Positions 34,566-43,621 of a DNA stretch of 64,000 bases are shown one piece after another. The DNA lies in the NCBI GenBank assembly GCA_038521345.1, contig JBCBKU010000006.1:76057-140056 (forward strand), read 5' to 3'. Origin of the DNA: JBCBKU01 sp038521345. Its GTDB lineage: Bacteria; Pseudomonadota; Alphaproteobacteria; Rhodobacterales; Rhodobacteraceae. Position numbers and translations under genes: made by a program. Below the pieces are notes generated by a model. It did not search any database and had not been told where the DNA came from. It was given only the letters and a program-made list of their open reading frames with translations. Position 1 is the stretch's first letter. Each line of letters begins with the position of its first letter.

Positions 34566-35778
34566 GCGCCTTTCCAAACCCGAATTCATTGCGCTCATGG
34601 CGATGATGTTCGCCACGATTGCCTTTTCGCTTGACGCGATGCTGCCCGCACTTCCCGAGATTGCGGAAGAGCTAAGCCCGGATGTACCCAATCGCGCCCA
34701 ACTTATCCTCACAAGTTTCGTCCTTGGCATGGGGATCGGAACGATGTTCACGGGGCCGCTGTCCGACGCATTCGGCCGTCGGCGGGTGATCTTTGGTGGC
34801 GTGGCCCTTTACATTCTGGGCGCGGCTATTGCTGTCGTTGCGCCGTCGCTCGAGATGATGGTGGCCGCGCGTATCCTTCAGGGGATCGGGGCGGCCGGGC
34901 CACGTATCGTTGCCATCGCGATTATCCGTGACCTTTACGGCGGGCGCACAATGGCGCAGCTCATGTCCTTTGTGATGATGGTCTTCACGCTGATTCCGGC
35001 TTTTGCGCCAACACTTGGTGCGGGTCTGATCTGGGCCTTTGGTTGGCGGGCAATCTTCATCGCCTTCATGATCTTCGGCGTTTTTGCCGTTCTCTGGCTG
35101 GCGCTCCGGCAGCGCGAGACGCTCGACCCCGCGCATCGCCGTCCGTTCAAAGCTGCCGTACTTTGGGCCGGCATCGTCGAGGTGCTGTCCCATCCGATGG
35201 TGTCGCGCAGCGTCCTCGTACAGACCCTGATCTTCGGCATGCTGTTTACGACGTTGTCGGTCACACAACCGATCTTCGACGTGACTTTCGGTGAAGGTGA
35301 CCGCTTCCATCTCTGGTTCGGAGGGATCGCCCTCGTCTCGGCATCTGCCAGTCTCGTCAACGCCAAGATCGTGATGCGCCTCGGGATGGAGCGGGTGGTG
35401 ACGGGCACGCTGGCCATCCAGATCGTGATATCCTCTGTGATGCTGGCGGCAACGCTCTTGCCAACACCCGACGGGCTGTTCTTCTGGCTTTACGTCTTCT
35501 GGACCACCAGCCTCTTTTCGACCGCGGGCCTGACCATCGGCAATGTCAACGCGATGGCGATGGAACCCATGGCGCATCTCGCCGGTATGTCCGCGTCGAT
35601 CATCGGGTCCGTGGCGACCGTCGGCGCGGTTCTGATCGCGGTTCCGGTTGGGCTTTCCTTCGACGGAACCCCGCTTTGGCCCGCGCTCGGGGTCGTGATT
35701 TGCGCGTGTCTCGCATTTGGGATTATGCGGCAATTGGCGGATCACGTTGGCCCGTCAGCAGAAGAACAGGAAACATGA
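34558..35778 (+). CDS. MFS drug-resistance transporter, Bcr/CflA subfamily
   Basis: A 406-residue protein with twelve predicted membrane helices. It has the family marks PALPEIAEEL, the loop 2-3 motif GPLSDAFGRRRV and RILQGIGAAGPRIVAIAIIRDLYGG. Bcr/CflA pumps export small molecules with proton antiport. The start lies inside the DsbA-family gene and the stop overlaps the next gene (ATGA), so export seems linked to whatever the surrounding enzymes make or detoxify. Confidence 0.9.
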   Translation: MPERLSKPEFIALMAMMFATIAFSLDAMLPALPEIAEELSPDVPNRAQLILTSFVLGMGIGTMFTGPLSDAFGRRRVIFGGVALYILGAAIAVVAPSLEMMVAARILQGIGAAGPRIVAIAIIRDLYGGRTMAQLMSFVMMVFTLIPAFAPTLGAGLIWAFGWRAIFIAFMIFGVFAVLWLALRQRETLDPAHRRPFKAAVLWAGIVEVLSHPMVSRSVLVQTLIFGMLFTTLSVTQPIFDVTFGEGDRFHLWFGGIALVSASASLVNAKIVMRLGMERVVTGTLAIQIVISSVMLAATLLPTPDGLFFWLYVFWTTSLFSTAGLTIGNVNAMAMEPMAHLAGMSASIIGSVATVGAVLIAVPVGLSFDGTPLWPALGVVICACLAFGIMRQLADHVGPSAEEQET

Positions 35779-36314
35779 TGCTCATTCCCCGCCAGAAGAC
35801 CCCCGACCTTTCTGTCCCGCTGCTTGGCGGCGGTACATTCGACCTTGCCTCGGAATCCACCGAGCGTGGCACCGTTGTCTGCTTTTACCGTGGCTTGCAC
35901 TGCCCGATCTGCGCCACCTATCTCAAGGAACTCGTCCGCCTGACCCCGGATTTCGCGCAGCGCGGCGTCGCCACCGTAGCCATCTCGGCCGATGGCGAGG
36001 AACGTGCCAAGGCCATGGCGGACAAGGTCGGCCCTGGCGATCTGCGTTTCGGCTACGACCTTGCGCTAACCAAGGCACGGGAATGGGGCCTTTATATTTC
36101 GACCTCGCGCGGCAAGACGTCGATCGGGATCGAAGAGCCGGCGCTATTCTCGGAACCGGGCCTGTTCCTGATCAACCCCGATCAGACGCTTTATTACATG
36201 AGTACGCAGACGATGCCGTTCGTGCGTCCGCATTTCTCCGAGCTTCTCGCCGCCGTCGATTTCGCCATCGAGAAGAATTATCCGGCCCGCGGCGAATACA
36301 CCGGAGAGGTTTAG
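35775..36314 (+). CDS. Peroxiredoxin-like (AhpC/TSA family) protein
   Basis: A 179-residue thioredoxin-fold protein with CFYRGLHCPICATYLKEL: Cys43 and Cys46 form a CPIC pair and Cys36 is nearby. The family is distinct from typical 2-Cys AhpC and is often labelled peroxiredoxin-like. It ends the overlapping cassette that begins with the acyl-CoA synthetase. Peroxide reduction is inferred from the fold. Confidence 0.82.
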   Translation: MMLIPRQKTPDLSVPLLGGGTFDLASESTERGTVVCFYRGLHCPICATYLKELVRLTPDFAQRGVATVAISADGEERAKAMADKVGPGDLRFGYDLALTKAREWGLYISTSRGKTSIGIEEPALFSEPGLFLINPDQTLYYMSTQTMPFVRPHFSELLAAVDFAIEKNYPARGEYTGEV

Positions 36315-36317
36315 GTC

Positions 36318-36405
36318 TCGGATCGCTGACGCGATCCGACCGGCGGGGGGCCTCGCCCGGCGGCCCCCCGGGACTGGTTCTTTCAAGATGAAGGGCGCAG
36401 GCGCC
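36318..36405. other. Three consecutive hairpins at a convergent gene end
   Basis: Three inverted repeats follow each other: TCGGATCGC-TGAC-GCGATCCGA (36318-36339), CGGGGGGCC with GGCCCCCCG (36344-36352, 36362-36370), and GGCGC-AG-GCGCC (36394-36405). They separate the peroxiredoxin-like gene from the convergent DUF2306 gene. T-runs are poor, so they probably act as a two-way block and RNA end-protecting structure rather than as a classical terminator. Confidence 0.6.
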
Positions 36406-36444
36406 GGTCCCGAAGAAGGCAACCAAGCCGGGTCCTGCCCGCGA

Positions 36445-37134
36445 TCAGGTGCCGGCGCGGCGAGGGAGCAGCCTGTGCCGCGCCCGCCATAGGGCAACGG
36501 CGACAAGATTCAGTACCCAGCTCGACCAGGCCACATAGGCATAAGCGATCTCGAACGGGAAGAAGAGCCGCCAGATCGGAAATTCGAGTCGGATCATCAC
36601 CGCCCCGAAGGTCATGGCCGCCACGATGACCATCCACCACCGATGCGCGGTGATATTACCGCGCATGGCATGCCATGTGGCCCAAAGCGCGGATCCGATC
36701 CAGACGAACGCCCCCACGACAAAGCCGGTCGCGCCCCAGGCGGGGATCTCCATATTGAGCGCCAGCCGGATCGAGGCATATCCCGAAAACAGGATCGCCA
36801 CGAGGGCCACGCGCCCCATCCACCGATGCAGGCCCGGATTGCGCATCCGGAACCGCGTCCAGAGCTGGAACGGTATGATCACCATGGCGACCGATCCGAC
36901 GAGCATATGGATGAAGAGAGCCCCCATGCGGTCGGGCAGATGATAAAAGACGTGCTCGAATCCGTCGCGGATGCCGATCGTGGCTGCCTGGTAAAGGGCG
37001 GGGCCCAGCCCCATGGTCTCGCGCGCTGGATCGAGAGCCGCGAGCATGTCGGGCACGAACCGGTAGGCCAGAACGACGCTCAACATGGAGAAGAACCAGA
37101 AGAGGCCCCAGCCGATTGTCGAGAGTTTCACCAT
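36445..37134 (-). CDS. DUF2306 family membrane protein
   Basis: A 229-residue protein with about six or seven membrane helices and the family region GSVAMVIIPFQLWTRFRMRNPGLHRWMGR. His residues in the helices (H104 area and AHRWWMV) could bind haem or metal, but the family has no agreed function. It follows mfd on the minus strand by 58 bases. Confidence 0.8.
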   Translation of the reverse strand: MVKLSTIGWGLFWFFSMLSVVLAYRFVPDMLAALDPARETMGLGPALYQAATIGIRDGFEHVFYHLPDRMGALFIHMLVGSVAMVIIPFQLWTRFRMRNPGLHRWMGRVALVAILFSGYASIRLALNMEIPAWGATGFVVGAFVWIGSALWATWHAMRGNITAHRWWMVIVAAMTFGAVMIRLEFPIWRLFFPFEIAYAYVAWSSWVLNLVAVALWRARHRLLPRRAGT

Positions 37135-37192
37135 GCCGCCGCCTTCGTCTTTTGGGTTTTATAGGTCGCCCCGTGCCGCCCGACCAGTGTGT

Positions 37193-40100
37193 TCAACTTG
37201 CTGCCTTTGCCGTTGTGCCGCGGGCCTGAACGGCAAGATCACGGGCAATGGCAAACGCGCCCTTGATCTTGTCCGAGTCCTTTTTCCAATCCCGGCGCAC
37301 AACGATCTTGTTGTCCTTGACCTTGGCCAAACCGTTCTGATCGTTGACGAAGGCCACAAGGCCCGCCGGATTGGCGAACTTGTCGCCGTGGAACTGGATC
37401 GTCGCGCCCTTGGGGCCGCCGTCCAACTTGGCGATCCCGGCCTTCTTGCACTCGGCCTTAATGCGCACGATCAAGAGGAGCGTGTTGACCTCTTTCGGGA
37501 GTTTCCCGAACCGGTCGATCAGTTCCGCCGCGAACCCTTCGAGCTCGACCTTGGTCGTGAGGCCGGAAAGCCGGCGATAGAGGCCAAGCCGGACGTCCAG
37601 ATCCGGAACAAAATCCTCGGGGATTAGGACCGGAACGCCCAGATTGATCTGCGGGGCCCATTGGTCGTCGGCCTGGGTCAAACCGTCAACCTCGCCCGCC
37701 TTGATCTTGGCGATCGCCTCTTCCAGCATCGACTGGTAAAGCTCGTACCCGACCTCGCGGATATGGCCCGATTGCTCTTCGCCAATCAGGTTTCCGGCCC
37801 CGCGGATGTCGAGATCCTGGCTGGCCAGTGTGAAGCCTGCGCCAAGACTATCCAGCGAGCCCAAGACACGCAGACGCTTTTCTGCGGTGGGCGTCAGCGG
37901 TGCGCGCGGCTTCGTCGTCAGATACGCGTAGGCGCGGGCCTTGGACCGGCCAACGCGCCCCCGGATCTGGTAAAGCTGGGACAGGCCGAACATGTCCGCC
38001 CGATGTACCACCATCGTGTTGGCCGATGGGATATCAAGGCCCGATTCCACGATCGTGGTGGACAGGAGCACATCGTACTTGCCGTCGTAGAACGCGTTCA
38101 TGCGGCTGTCGAGCTCGCCCGGTGCCATCTGACCATGGGCGACCACATAGGTGGCCTCGGGAACCTGCGTCTTCAGGAAGTCCTCCATCTCGGGCAGATC
38201 TGCAATCCGGGGCACAACGAAGAACGATTGACCGCCCCGGTAATGCTCGCGGAGCAGCGCGTCGCGGATCGTGATGGCGTCGAATTCCGAGACATATGTC
38301 CGGATGGCGAGCCTGTCGACGGGCGGGGTCCCGATGATCGAAAGGTCGCGGACACCGGTCAGGCTGAGTTGCAGCGTCCGCGGGATCGGCGTTGCCGTCA
38401 TGGTCAGAACATGGATGTCGGACCGAAGCTCCTTCAGCCGCTCCTTATGCTGGACGCCGAAGCGTTGTTCCTCGTCAATGACCAGAAGTCCGAGGTTCTT
38501 GAACCGCACGCCCTTGGCAAGCACAGCATGGGTGCCAACGACGATATCCACCTGACCGGAGGCAAGCCCATCCCGGGTGGCCTGCGCCTCTTTCGCAGGC
38601 ACAAATCGCGAGAGCGGACGGACATTCACGGGAAAGCCGCGGAACCGCTCTGCAAAGCCCATCGCGTGCTGCCGCGCCAGAAGGGTCGTCGGGGCGATCA
38701 CGGCGACCTGCATCCCGGACATCGCCGCAACAAACGCCGCGCGCATGGCGACCTCGGTCTTGCCGAACCCAACATCACCGCAGATCAGGCGATCCATGGG
38801 TCGGCCCGCATCGAGATCGGTCAGAACGTCTTCGATCGCTTTCAACTGGTCATCGGTCTCCTGATACGGAAACCGTGCGGAAAACTCTTCCCAAGCATGG
38901 TCCGGTGGGACAAGGACCGGCGCTTTCCGAAGCAGGCGCTCGGCTGCCACGCGAATGAGACGGTCGGCAATCTGGCGAATGCGCTCTTTCAGGCGCGCCT
39001 TTTTCGCCTGCCAAGCGCCGCCACCCAACTTGTCGAGCAGCCCTTCCTCGTGGCCATACCGGGACAGGAGCTCGATATTCTCCACAGGCAGGAAAAGCCG
39101 CGACCGTTCGGCGTATTCGAGGTGGATGCATTCGTGGGCCGCACCAAGGGCCGTGACCACTTCGAGCCCTTTGTACCGGCCGATACCATGGTCCACATGA
39201 ACCACCAGATCACCCGGCGACAGAGATTGAGCTTCGGTCAGGAAGTTCTCGGCCCGCCGCCGTTTTTTCGGAGCTCGGATCAAGCGATCGCCCAACACGT
39301 CCTGCTCTGAGATGACGGTTTGCCCGCGCGCTTCGTAGCCGTGTTCAAGCGCCCAGATCACCAGATAGACACCGGGCGCCGTTGCCTCGGCGAGGGTGCG
39401 GATCGGGACCGCGCCACTCATGTCTTCGTCTTCGAGCAATCCTTTCAGACGCTCGCGGGCCCCATCCGAGTAACTCGCGATAATGACGGGACCCCGCTCA
39501 CGTTTCGATCGAATATGATCGGCCAGTGCCCCGAAAAGGCTGATCTTTTCCTGTTGGCGCTCCGGTGCGAAATCACGCCCGATGCGCCCACCGGCGTCGA
39601 TGACGCCCGGACCGGTCGCTTGTGGCAATGCGGTGAATTGCAGAACCCGGCGCCCTGCCGTTGCGGCGCCCCATGCGGTACCATCAAGATACAGAAGTCC
39701 CGGCGGCACGGGCTTGTAGACGCTGTCAATACGACCTCGGGCGCTTAGCGCTTCCTTGCGCGCATCGTATTGATCGGCAATCGTGTCCCAGCGCGACAAC
39801 CGGGCTGGCGTGACCTGATCGTCAAGGATCACGGGTGCGGCCGGTAGGTAGTCAAACAACGTCTCAAGCCGGTCGTGAAAGAACGGAAGCCAGTGTTCGA
39901 CGCCTGCGTGCTTGCGTCCGGCGCTAACCGCCTCGTACAGAGGATCGTCGGTCCCGGCCGACCCGAACTCGATGCGGTAATTCTGGCGAAACCGCGTGAT
40001 CGCGGCCTCGTCGAGGATGACCTCGGACACCGGCGCAAGCTCTACCACCTCCATTGCCTCTGTCGTGCGTTGCGTAGCCGGGTCAAACCGCCGCGCGCCG

Positions 40101-40648
40101 TCAAGCACATCGCCAAACAGATCAAGCCGGATCGGTCCGCCCTGCCCCGGCGGAAAAACGTCGATGATGCCGCCACGAATGGCGTAGTCCCCCGGTTCGG
40201 TCACCGTCGGCGACTGCACGAACCCCATGCGGACAAGAAAGGCGCGCAACGCCGCTTCGTCGACGCGCCCGCCCACGCGGGCGGTGAATGCCGCCTCGGC
40301 CAGCGTGCCGCGCGGTGGAACACGCTGCGTGGCAGCGTTCAGGGTCGTGAGAAGTGCGAAACGCCCCGGCATTCCGTGGACAAGCCCCGCCAGCGTCGCC
40401 ATGCGCGTTGCCGAAATGTCGGCATTCGGCGAAACGCGGTCGTAGGGAAGGCAATCCCAACCCGGAAACGTGATCACCGGAAGATCCGGTGCCATCAGGC
40501 GCAAGGCTTCGGCCATGGCCGCCGACCGTTTGTCGTCACGGGCGACGTGCATCACGGGCCCGTCGGCACGTGCGATCTCCTCGACCAAAAGCGCGGCGTC
40601 GAAGCCTTCCGGCGCGCCGGAGACGGTGATCTGTTTAGAGCTGGCCAT
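37193..40648 (-). CDS. mfd: Transcription-repair coupling factor Mfd
   Basis: Mfd removes RNA polymerase stalled at DNA damage and recruits UvrA. The ATG at 40648 (MASSKQITVSG) gives 1151 residues. Domains in order: UvrB-like region, RNA-polymerase-interaction domain (PGDLVVHVDHGIGRYKGL), RecG-like motor with GDVGFGKTEVAMRAAF and DEEQRFGVQHKERLK, RGRVGRSKARAYAYL, and the C-terminal UvrA-masking domain. Nothing essential is missing. Confidence 0.97.
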   Translation of the reverse strand: MASSKQITVSGAPEGFDAALLVEEIARADGPVMHVARDDKRSAAMAEALRLMAPDLPVITFPGWDCLPYDRVSPNADISATRMATLAGLVHGMPGRFALLTTLNAATQRVPPRGTLAEAAFTARVGGRVDEAALRAFLVRMGFVQSPTVTEPGDYAIRGGIIDVFPPGQGGPIRLDLFGDVLDGARRFDPATQRTTEAMEVVELAPVSEVILDEAAITRFRQNYRIEFGSAGTDDPLYEAVSAGRKHAGVEHWLPFFHDRLETLFDYLPAAPVILDDQVTPARLSRWDTIADQYDARKEALSARGRIDSVYKPVPPGLLYLDGTAWGAATAGRRVLQFTALPQATGPGVIDAGGRIGRDFAPERQQEKISLFGALADHIRSKRERGPVIIASYSDGARERLKGLLEDEDMSGAVPIRTLAEATAPGVYLVIWALEHGYEARGQTVISEQDVLGDRLIRAPKKRRRAENFLTEAQSLSPGDLVVHVDHGIGRYKGLEVVTALGAAHECIHLEYAERSRLFLPVENIELLSRYGHEEGLLDKLGGGAWQAKKARLKERIRQIADRLIRVAAERLLRKAPVLVPPDHAWEEFSARFPYQETDDQLKAIEDVLTDLDAGRPMDRLICGDVGFGKTEVAMRAAFVAAMSGMQVAVIAPTTLLARQHAMGFAERFRGFPVNVRPLSRFVPAKEAQATRDGLASGQVDIVVGTHAVLAKGVRFKNLGLLVIDEEQRFGVQHKERLKELRSDIHVLTMTATPIPRTLQLSLTGVRDLSIIGTPPVDRLAIRTYVSEFDAITIRDALLREHYRGGQSFFVVPRIADLPEMEDFLKTQVPEATYVVAHGQMAPGELDSRMNAFYDGKYDVLLSTTIVESGLDIPSANTMVVHRADMFGLSQLYQIRGRVGRSKARAYAYLTTKPRAPLTPTAEKRLRVLGSLDSLGAGFTLASQDLDIRGAGNLIGEEQSGHIREVGYELYQSMLEEAIAKIKAGEVDGLTQADDQWAPQINLGVPVLIPEDFVPDLDVRLGLYRRLSGLTTKVELEGFAAELIDRFGKLPKEVNTLLLIVRIKAECKKAGIAKLDGGPKGATIQFHGDKFANPAGLVAFVNDQNGLAKVKDNKIVVRRDWKKDSDKIKGAFAIARDLAVQARGTTAKAAS

Positions 40649-40687
40649 GATGCGTGTCACGTAACGACACGAGCCGCGCTGTCAACC

Positions 40688-41212
40688 TCAGAGCGGGCCA
40701 GTGACCACGACATTCTGGAACATCCCGAATACCGCCGTGACAAAGATCGACACGACGCCCAGCACCTGTGTCCAGAAGCGGTGCCGCGCCATGCGCTTGC
40801 GTAGGTCCGCCCCGGCCAGTCCATCACTCCGGATCCGGCGCGCCGTATTCAGCGACATGAGCGCGATGACCATCATGGGAAAGGCCAGGAGGAAAACGGC
40901 CTGCGCGAATTCAACGCCGTAGAAAAAGCCGAGCAAAGCCAATGTCGTGTAGGCCGCACACCCAAACCCAAGAATGAAAAGTCCTGCATATTCTTGGATA
41001 TAGAGAATGCGGTTGATGTTAACGCGAACCAGATCCTCAAGATCCGCTTCGGCCTGACCGCCCTGCCTCTGCGCCCGCTGGACCATGTCGAACGGTACGC
41101 CCAATACCCAATGGCTCACGGTGGACCAGAGTACGGCAAGCGCAATCCAGTACCACATGTTCGAGAACGAACGCGTGTCGATCAACTCGAAGACTGTCTG
41201 ATACCAATCCAA
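40688..41212 (-). CDS. Unrecognised membrane protein conserved-looking, 174 residues
   Basis: Four hydrophobic helices (about 17-37, 76-98, 103-123, 150-168) surround a charged cytoplasmic loop QRAQRQGGQAEADLEDLVRVN. In Rhodobacteraceae such proteins have been labelled a component of the SufBCD complex, but nothing here supports an iron-sulfur role. The best start is TTG at 41212 (MDWYQTVFEL); the first in-frame ATG would remove 18 residues. It lies just upstream of mfd on the same strand. Confidence 0.65.
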   Translation of the reverse strand: MDWYQTVFELIDTRSFSNMWYWIALAVLWSTVSHWVLGVPFDMVQRAQRQGGQAEADLEDLVRVNINRILYIQEYAGLFILGFGCAAYTTLALLGFFYGVEFAQAVFLLAFPMMVIALMSLNTARRIRSDGLAGADLRKRMARHRFWTQVLGVVSIFVTAVFGMFQNVVVTGPL

Positions 41213-41349
41213 ACCAGCAGCACCTTGGCCGTCACCCCGCGCCGGACCCTATACATAGGGCGCCGGTCAAGGCCAGACTTGCGCCCGACTGCCGCGCATG
41301 GCACCGATCCGGGACTGGCAGACGGGACACAGTTCGGAGGGCCCACCAC

Positions 41350-42345
41350 ATGACCATCGCCCCCTACCCCTCGGGTCGTTTTCGCCGACTAAGAGCCTCG
41401 ACGGCGCGCCGCGCACTGGTCGAAGAGACCCAATTGACAGTCAAGGATCTGATATGGCCAGTCTTCGTGCGCGACGGACATGACGACGAGACGCCAATCC
41501 CGTCGATGCCCGGTGTCGCACGCCTGACCGTGGACAGGGTGGTCCGCGCTGCCGAAGAGGCGGTGAAACTGGGCATCCCGGCCATCTGCCTTTTCCCTTA
41601 CACCGCTCCCGATCTGAAGACGCCGGGATGCGAAGAAGCGTGGAACCCCGACAACCTGTCAAACCGGGCCACGCGGGCGATCAAAGCCGCAGTCCCCGAC
41701 ATCGCGATCATGACGGACGTGGCGCTTGATCCCTACAATGCCTTCGGTCATGACGGGATCGTAAAGGACGGCGTCATTCAGAATGACGAAAGCGTTGCGG
41801 CGCTGGTCAAACAGGCACTCGCCCAGGCCGAGGCCGGTGCCGACATCCTCGGCCCATCCGACATGATGGACGGCCGTATCGGGGCAATGCGCTCGGCGCT
41901 CGAAGCGGAAGGGCATCAGGACGTGGCCATCCTGAGCTATGCAGCCAAGTACGCTTCAGCTTTTTATGGGCCATTCCGGGATGCAGTCGGTGCATCGGGC
42001 GCGTTGACCGGGGACAAGACGACCTATCAGATGAACCCGGCCAACGGGGACGAAGCCCTGCGGTTGGTCGAACGCGACCTGAGCGAAGGCGCGGACATGG
42101 TCATGGTCAAACCCGGTATGGCGTATCTCGATATCTGCCGCCGGGTGAAAGATGCTTTCGGTGCCCCGACCTTCGCCTATCAGGTATCCGGCGAGTACGC
42201 GATGCTGATGGGCGCGGCCGATCGGGGCTGGCTCGACGGTGACCGCGTCATGGTCGAAAGCCTTCTGGCCTTCAAGCGTGCCGGTTGCGACGGGATCCTG
42301 ACTTATTTCGCGCCACGGGTCGCGCGGACACTTGCCGGACGGTAA
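41350..42345 (+). CDS. hemB: Porphobilinogen synthase (delta-aminolevulinic acid dehydratase)
   Basis: The enzyme joins two aminolevulinate molecules for tetrapyrrole synthesis (haem, and bacteriochlorophyll where present). Both Schiff-base lysines are visible, in SYAAKYASAFYGPFR and MVMVKPGMAYLD. The zinc-binding cysteines of the animal/E. coli type are replaced: the region reads MTDVALDPYNAFGHDG, so the enzyme does not use catalytic zinc. The 331-residue length is standard. Confidence 0.96.
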   Translation: MTIAPYPSGRFRRLRASTARRALVEETQLTVKDLIWPVFVRDGHDDETPIPSMPGVARLTVDRVVRAAEEAVKLGIPAICLFPYTAPDLKTPGCEEAWNPDNLSNRATRAIKAAVPDIAIMTDVALDPYNAFGHDGIVKDGVIQNDESVAALVKQALAQAEAGADILGPSDMMDGRIGAMRSALEAEGHQDVAILSYAAKYASAFYGPFRDAVGASGALTGDKTTYQMNPANGDEALRLVERDLSEGADMVMVKPGMAYLDICRRVKDAFGAPTFAYQVSGEYAMLMGAADRGWLDGDRVMVESLLAFKRAGCDGILTYFAPRVARTLAGR

Positions 42346-42479
42346 AAATATCCACCGGTTTGTCCACAAGACTTGATGACTTCGCGCCACAGTTCCCCTA
42401 TACTTTGTGTAGATCCGAAGAATAATTCGGACATGTGAGGTAATTGCCGGCCCCGGCCGGCGACAGATAGGGCAGAGCC

Positions 42480-43040
42480 ATGGGCACGATGTCGCGCCGC
42501 CACGCCGTTTTCGGCGTTCTTTCCGCAACAGCGCTTCTCGCGGGGTGCAACAACGGTCTCAATTCGTCCGGACCCGCGCGGATCGATGCGCGGGTGGACG
42601 AAACGCTGAGCTTCATGGAAGCGACCTATCCCGGGACCAAGGACTTGCGCGAAAACGCGGCCGGGTACCTCGTTATGCCGTTGATCACCGAGGCCGGACT
42701 TGGCATCGGCGGATCCTATGGGCGCGGCGCGCTTCAGGTGAACGGCATCACGGTCGATTATTACTCGGCAACGCAGGCCTCGTTCGGGTTCCAAATCGGT
42801 GCGCAGCAATACACGCACGTCCTGTTCTTCATGACGCAAGAGGCGCTTGCCGAGTTTCGGGGTTCGCCCGGCTGGGCGGCCGGTGCCGACGTTGAATACG
42901 TGGTCAACAATCAGGGCCAAAACCTGACTGCCGAGACGACAACGGCGCTCTCGCCGGTGGTCGCAGTCGTTTTCGGGCAGGCCGGGCTTCTGGCGGGCGC
43001 GTCGGTGGAAGGCACCAAGTACACACGGATCATCCCCTGA
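42480..43040 (+). CDS. SYLF/YSC84-domain lipoprotein
   Basis: A signal peptide with lipobox LLAGC places a lipidated Cys at residue 23. The rest is a SYLF lipid-binding-type domain (PGTKDLRENAAGYLVMPLITEAG, then GGSYGRGALQVNG). Bacterial members are envelope lipoproteins of unclear role. The ATG at 42480 is used; ATG 42489 is possible. A hairpin TCCGAA/TTCGGA (42414-42431) lies in its leader, and a strong terminator follows. Confidence 0.85.
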   Translation: MGTMSRRHAVFGVLSATALLAGCNNGLNSSGPARIDARVDETLSFMEATYPGTKDLRENAAGYLVMPLITEAGLGIGGSYGRGALQVNGITVDYYSATQASFGFQIGAQQYTHVLFFMTQEALAEFRGSPGWAAGADVEYVVNNQGQNLTAETTTALSPVVAVVFGQAGLLAGASVEGTKYTRIIP

Positions 43041-43065
43041 TCCCTCGTAGGGGATGTAAAATGGG

Positions 43066-43097
43066 AAAGGCCGCCTCGTCGGGCGGCCTTTTCTTTT
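43066..43097 (+). terminator. Rho-independent terminator after the SYLF lipoprotein gene
   Basis: A 10-base-pair stem, AAAGGCCGCC (43066-43075) with GGCGGCCTTT (43082-43091), is followed by TTTTCTTTT. The reverse strand also has a short T-run after the stem, so it may also serve the convergent rplM-rpsI operon. Confidence 0.9.
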
Positions 43098-43115
43098 ACC
43101 AGAAGATCGACGGGA

Positions 43116-43619
43116 TCAGCGCTTGGAGAACTGGAAGCTCTTCCGGGCCTTGGCACGACCGTACTTCTTACGTTCAACCACACGGCTGTCACGGGTCAGG
43201 AAGCCTGCGGCCTTAAGTGCACCGCGCAAAGACGGCTCATAAAGCTGCAGTGCCTTCGAGATTCCGTGCTTGACCGCACCGGCCTGGCCCGAAAGGCCCC
43301 CGCCCTTCACGGTTGCCATGACGTCGAATTCGCCTTCGACACCCGCGACCTGGAATGGCTGGCGCAGGATCATCTGGAGCACCGGGCGCGCAAAGTAGGC
43401 ATCCATCGCCTTGCCGTTCACGGTCACCTTGCCCGAACCGGGCTTGATCCAGACGCGGGCAACCGCGTCCTTCCGCTTGCCCGTGGCGTAGGACCGCCCG
43501 AGCTCATCACGCACCGGCGTGCGCGGCTCGGCGTCAAGTATCGGCGTATCCTGAACGGTGCCGGCCTCTTCGGTCACGGCGCCTTTCAGGTCTTCAAGAG
43601 TGTTGATCTGGTCTGCCAT
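43116..43619 (-). CDS. rpsI: 30S ribosomal protein S9
   Basis: S9 contacts the P-site tRNA through its C-terminal tail, here ARKSFQFSKR. The core starts near residue 42 (GRSYATGKRKDAVARVWIKPG). The first 40 residues are an acidic extension (MADQINTLEDLKGAVTEEAG) absent in E. coli and common in this order. It follows rplM by 2 bases. Confidence 0.97.
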   Translation of the reverse strand: MADQINTLEDLKGAVTEEAGTVQDTPILDAEPRTPVRDELGRSYATGKRKDAVARVWIKPGSGKVTVNGKAMDAYFARPVLQMILRQPFQVAGVEGEFDVMATVKGGGLSGQAGAVKHGISKALQLYEPSLRGALKAAGFLTRDSRVVERKKYGRAKARKSFQFSKR

Positions 43620-43621
43620 GA

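Noticed and set aside
37661..39310. A 549-codon plus-strand frame inside mfd
   Set aside because: It is fully antisense to mfd, whose motifs are all intact, and its product shows no recognisable domain or ribosome binding site.
42351..42371. Two sequences similar to DnaA boxes (TATCCACCG, TTGTCCACA) after hemB
   Set aside because: Only two imperfect matches, no AT-rich unwinding region next to them and no replication gene nearby, so an origin is not supported.
42414..42431. TCCGAA-GAATAA-TTCGGA as a terminator of hemB
   Set aside because: It has no T-run on the plus strand and lies close to the start of the next gene, so a leader hairpin is more likely.
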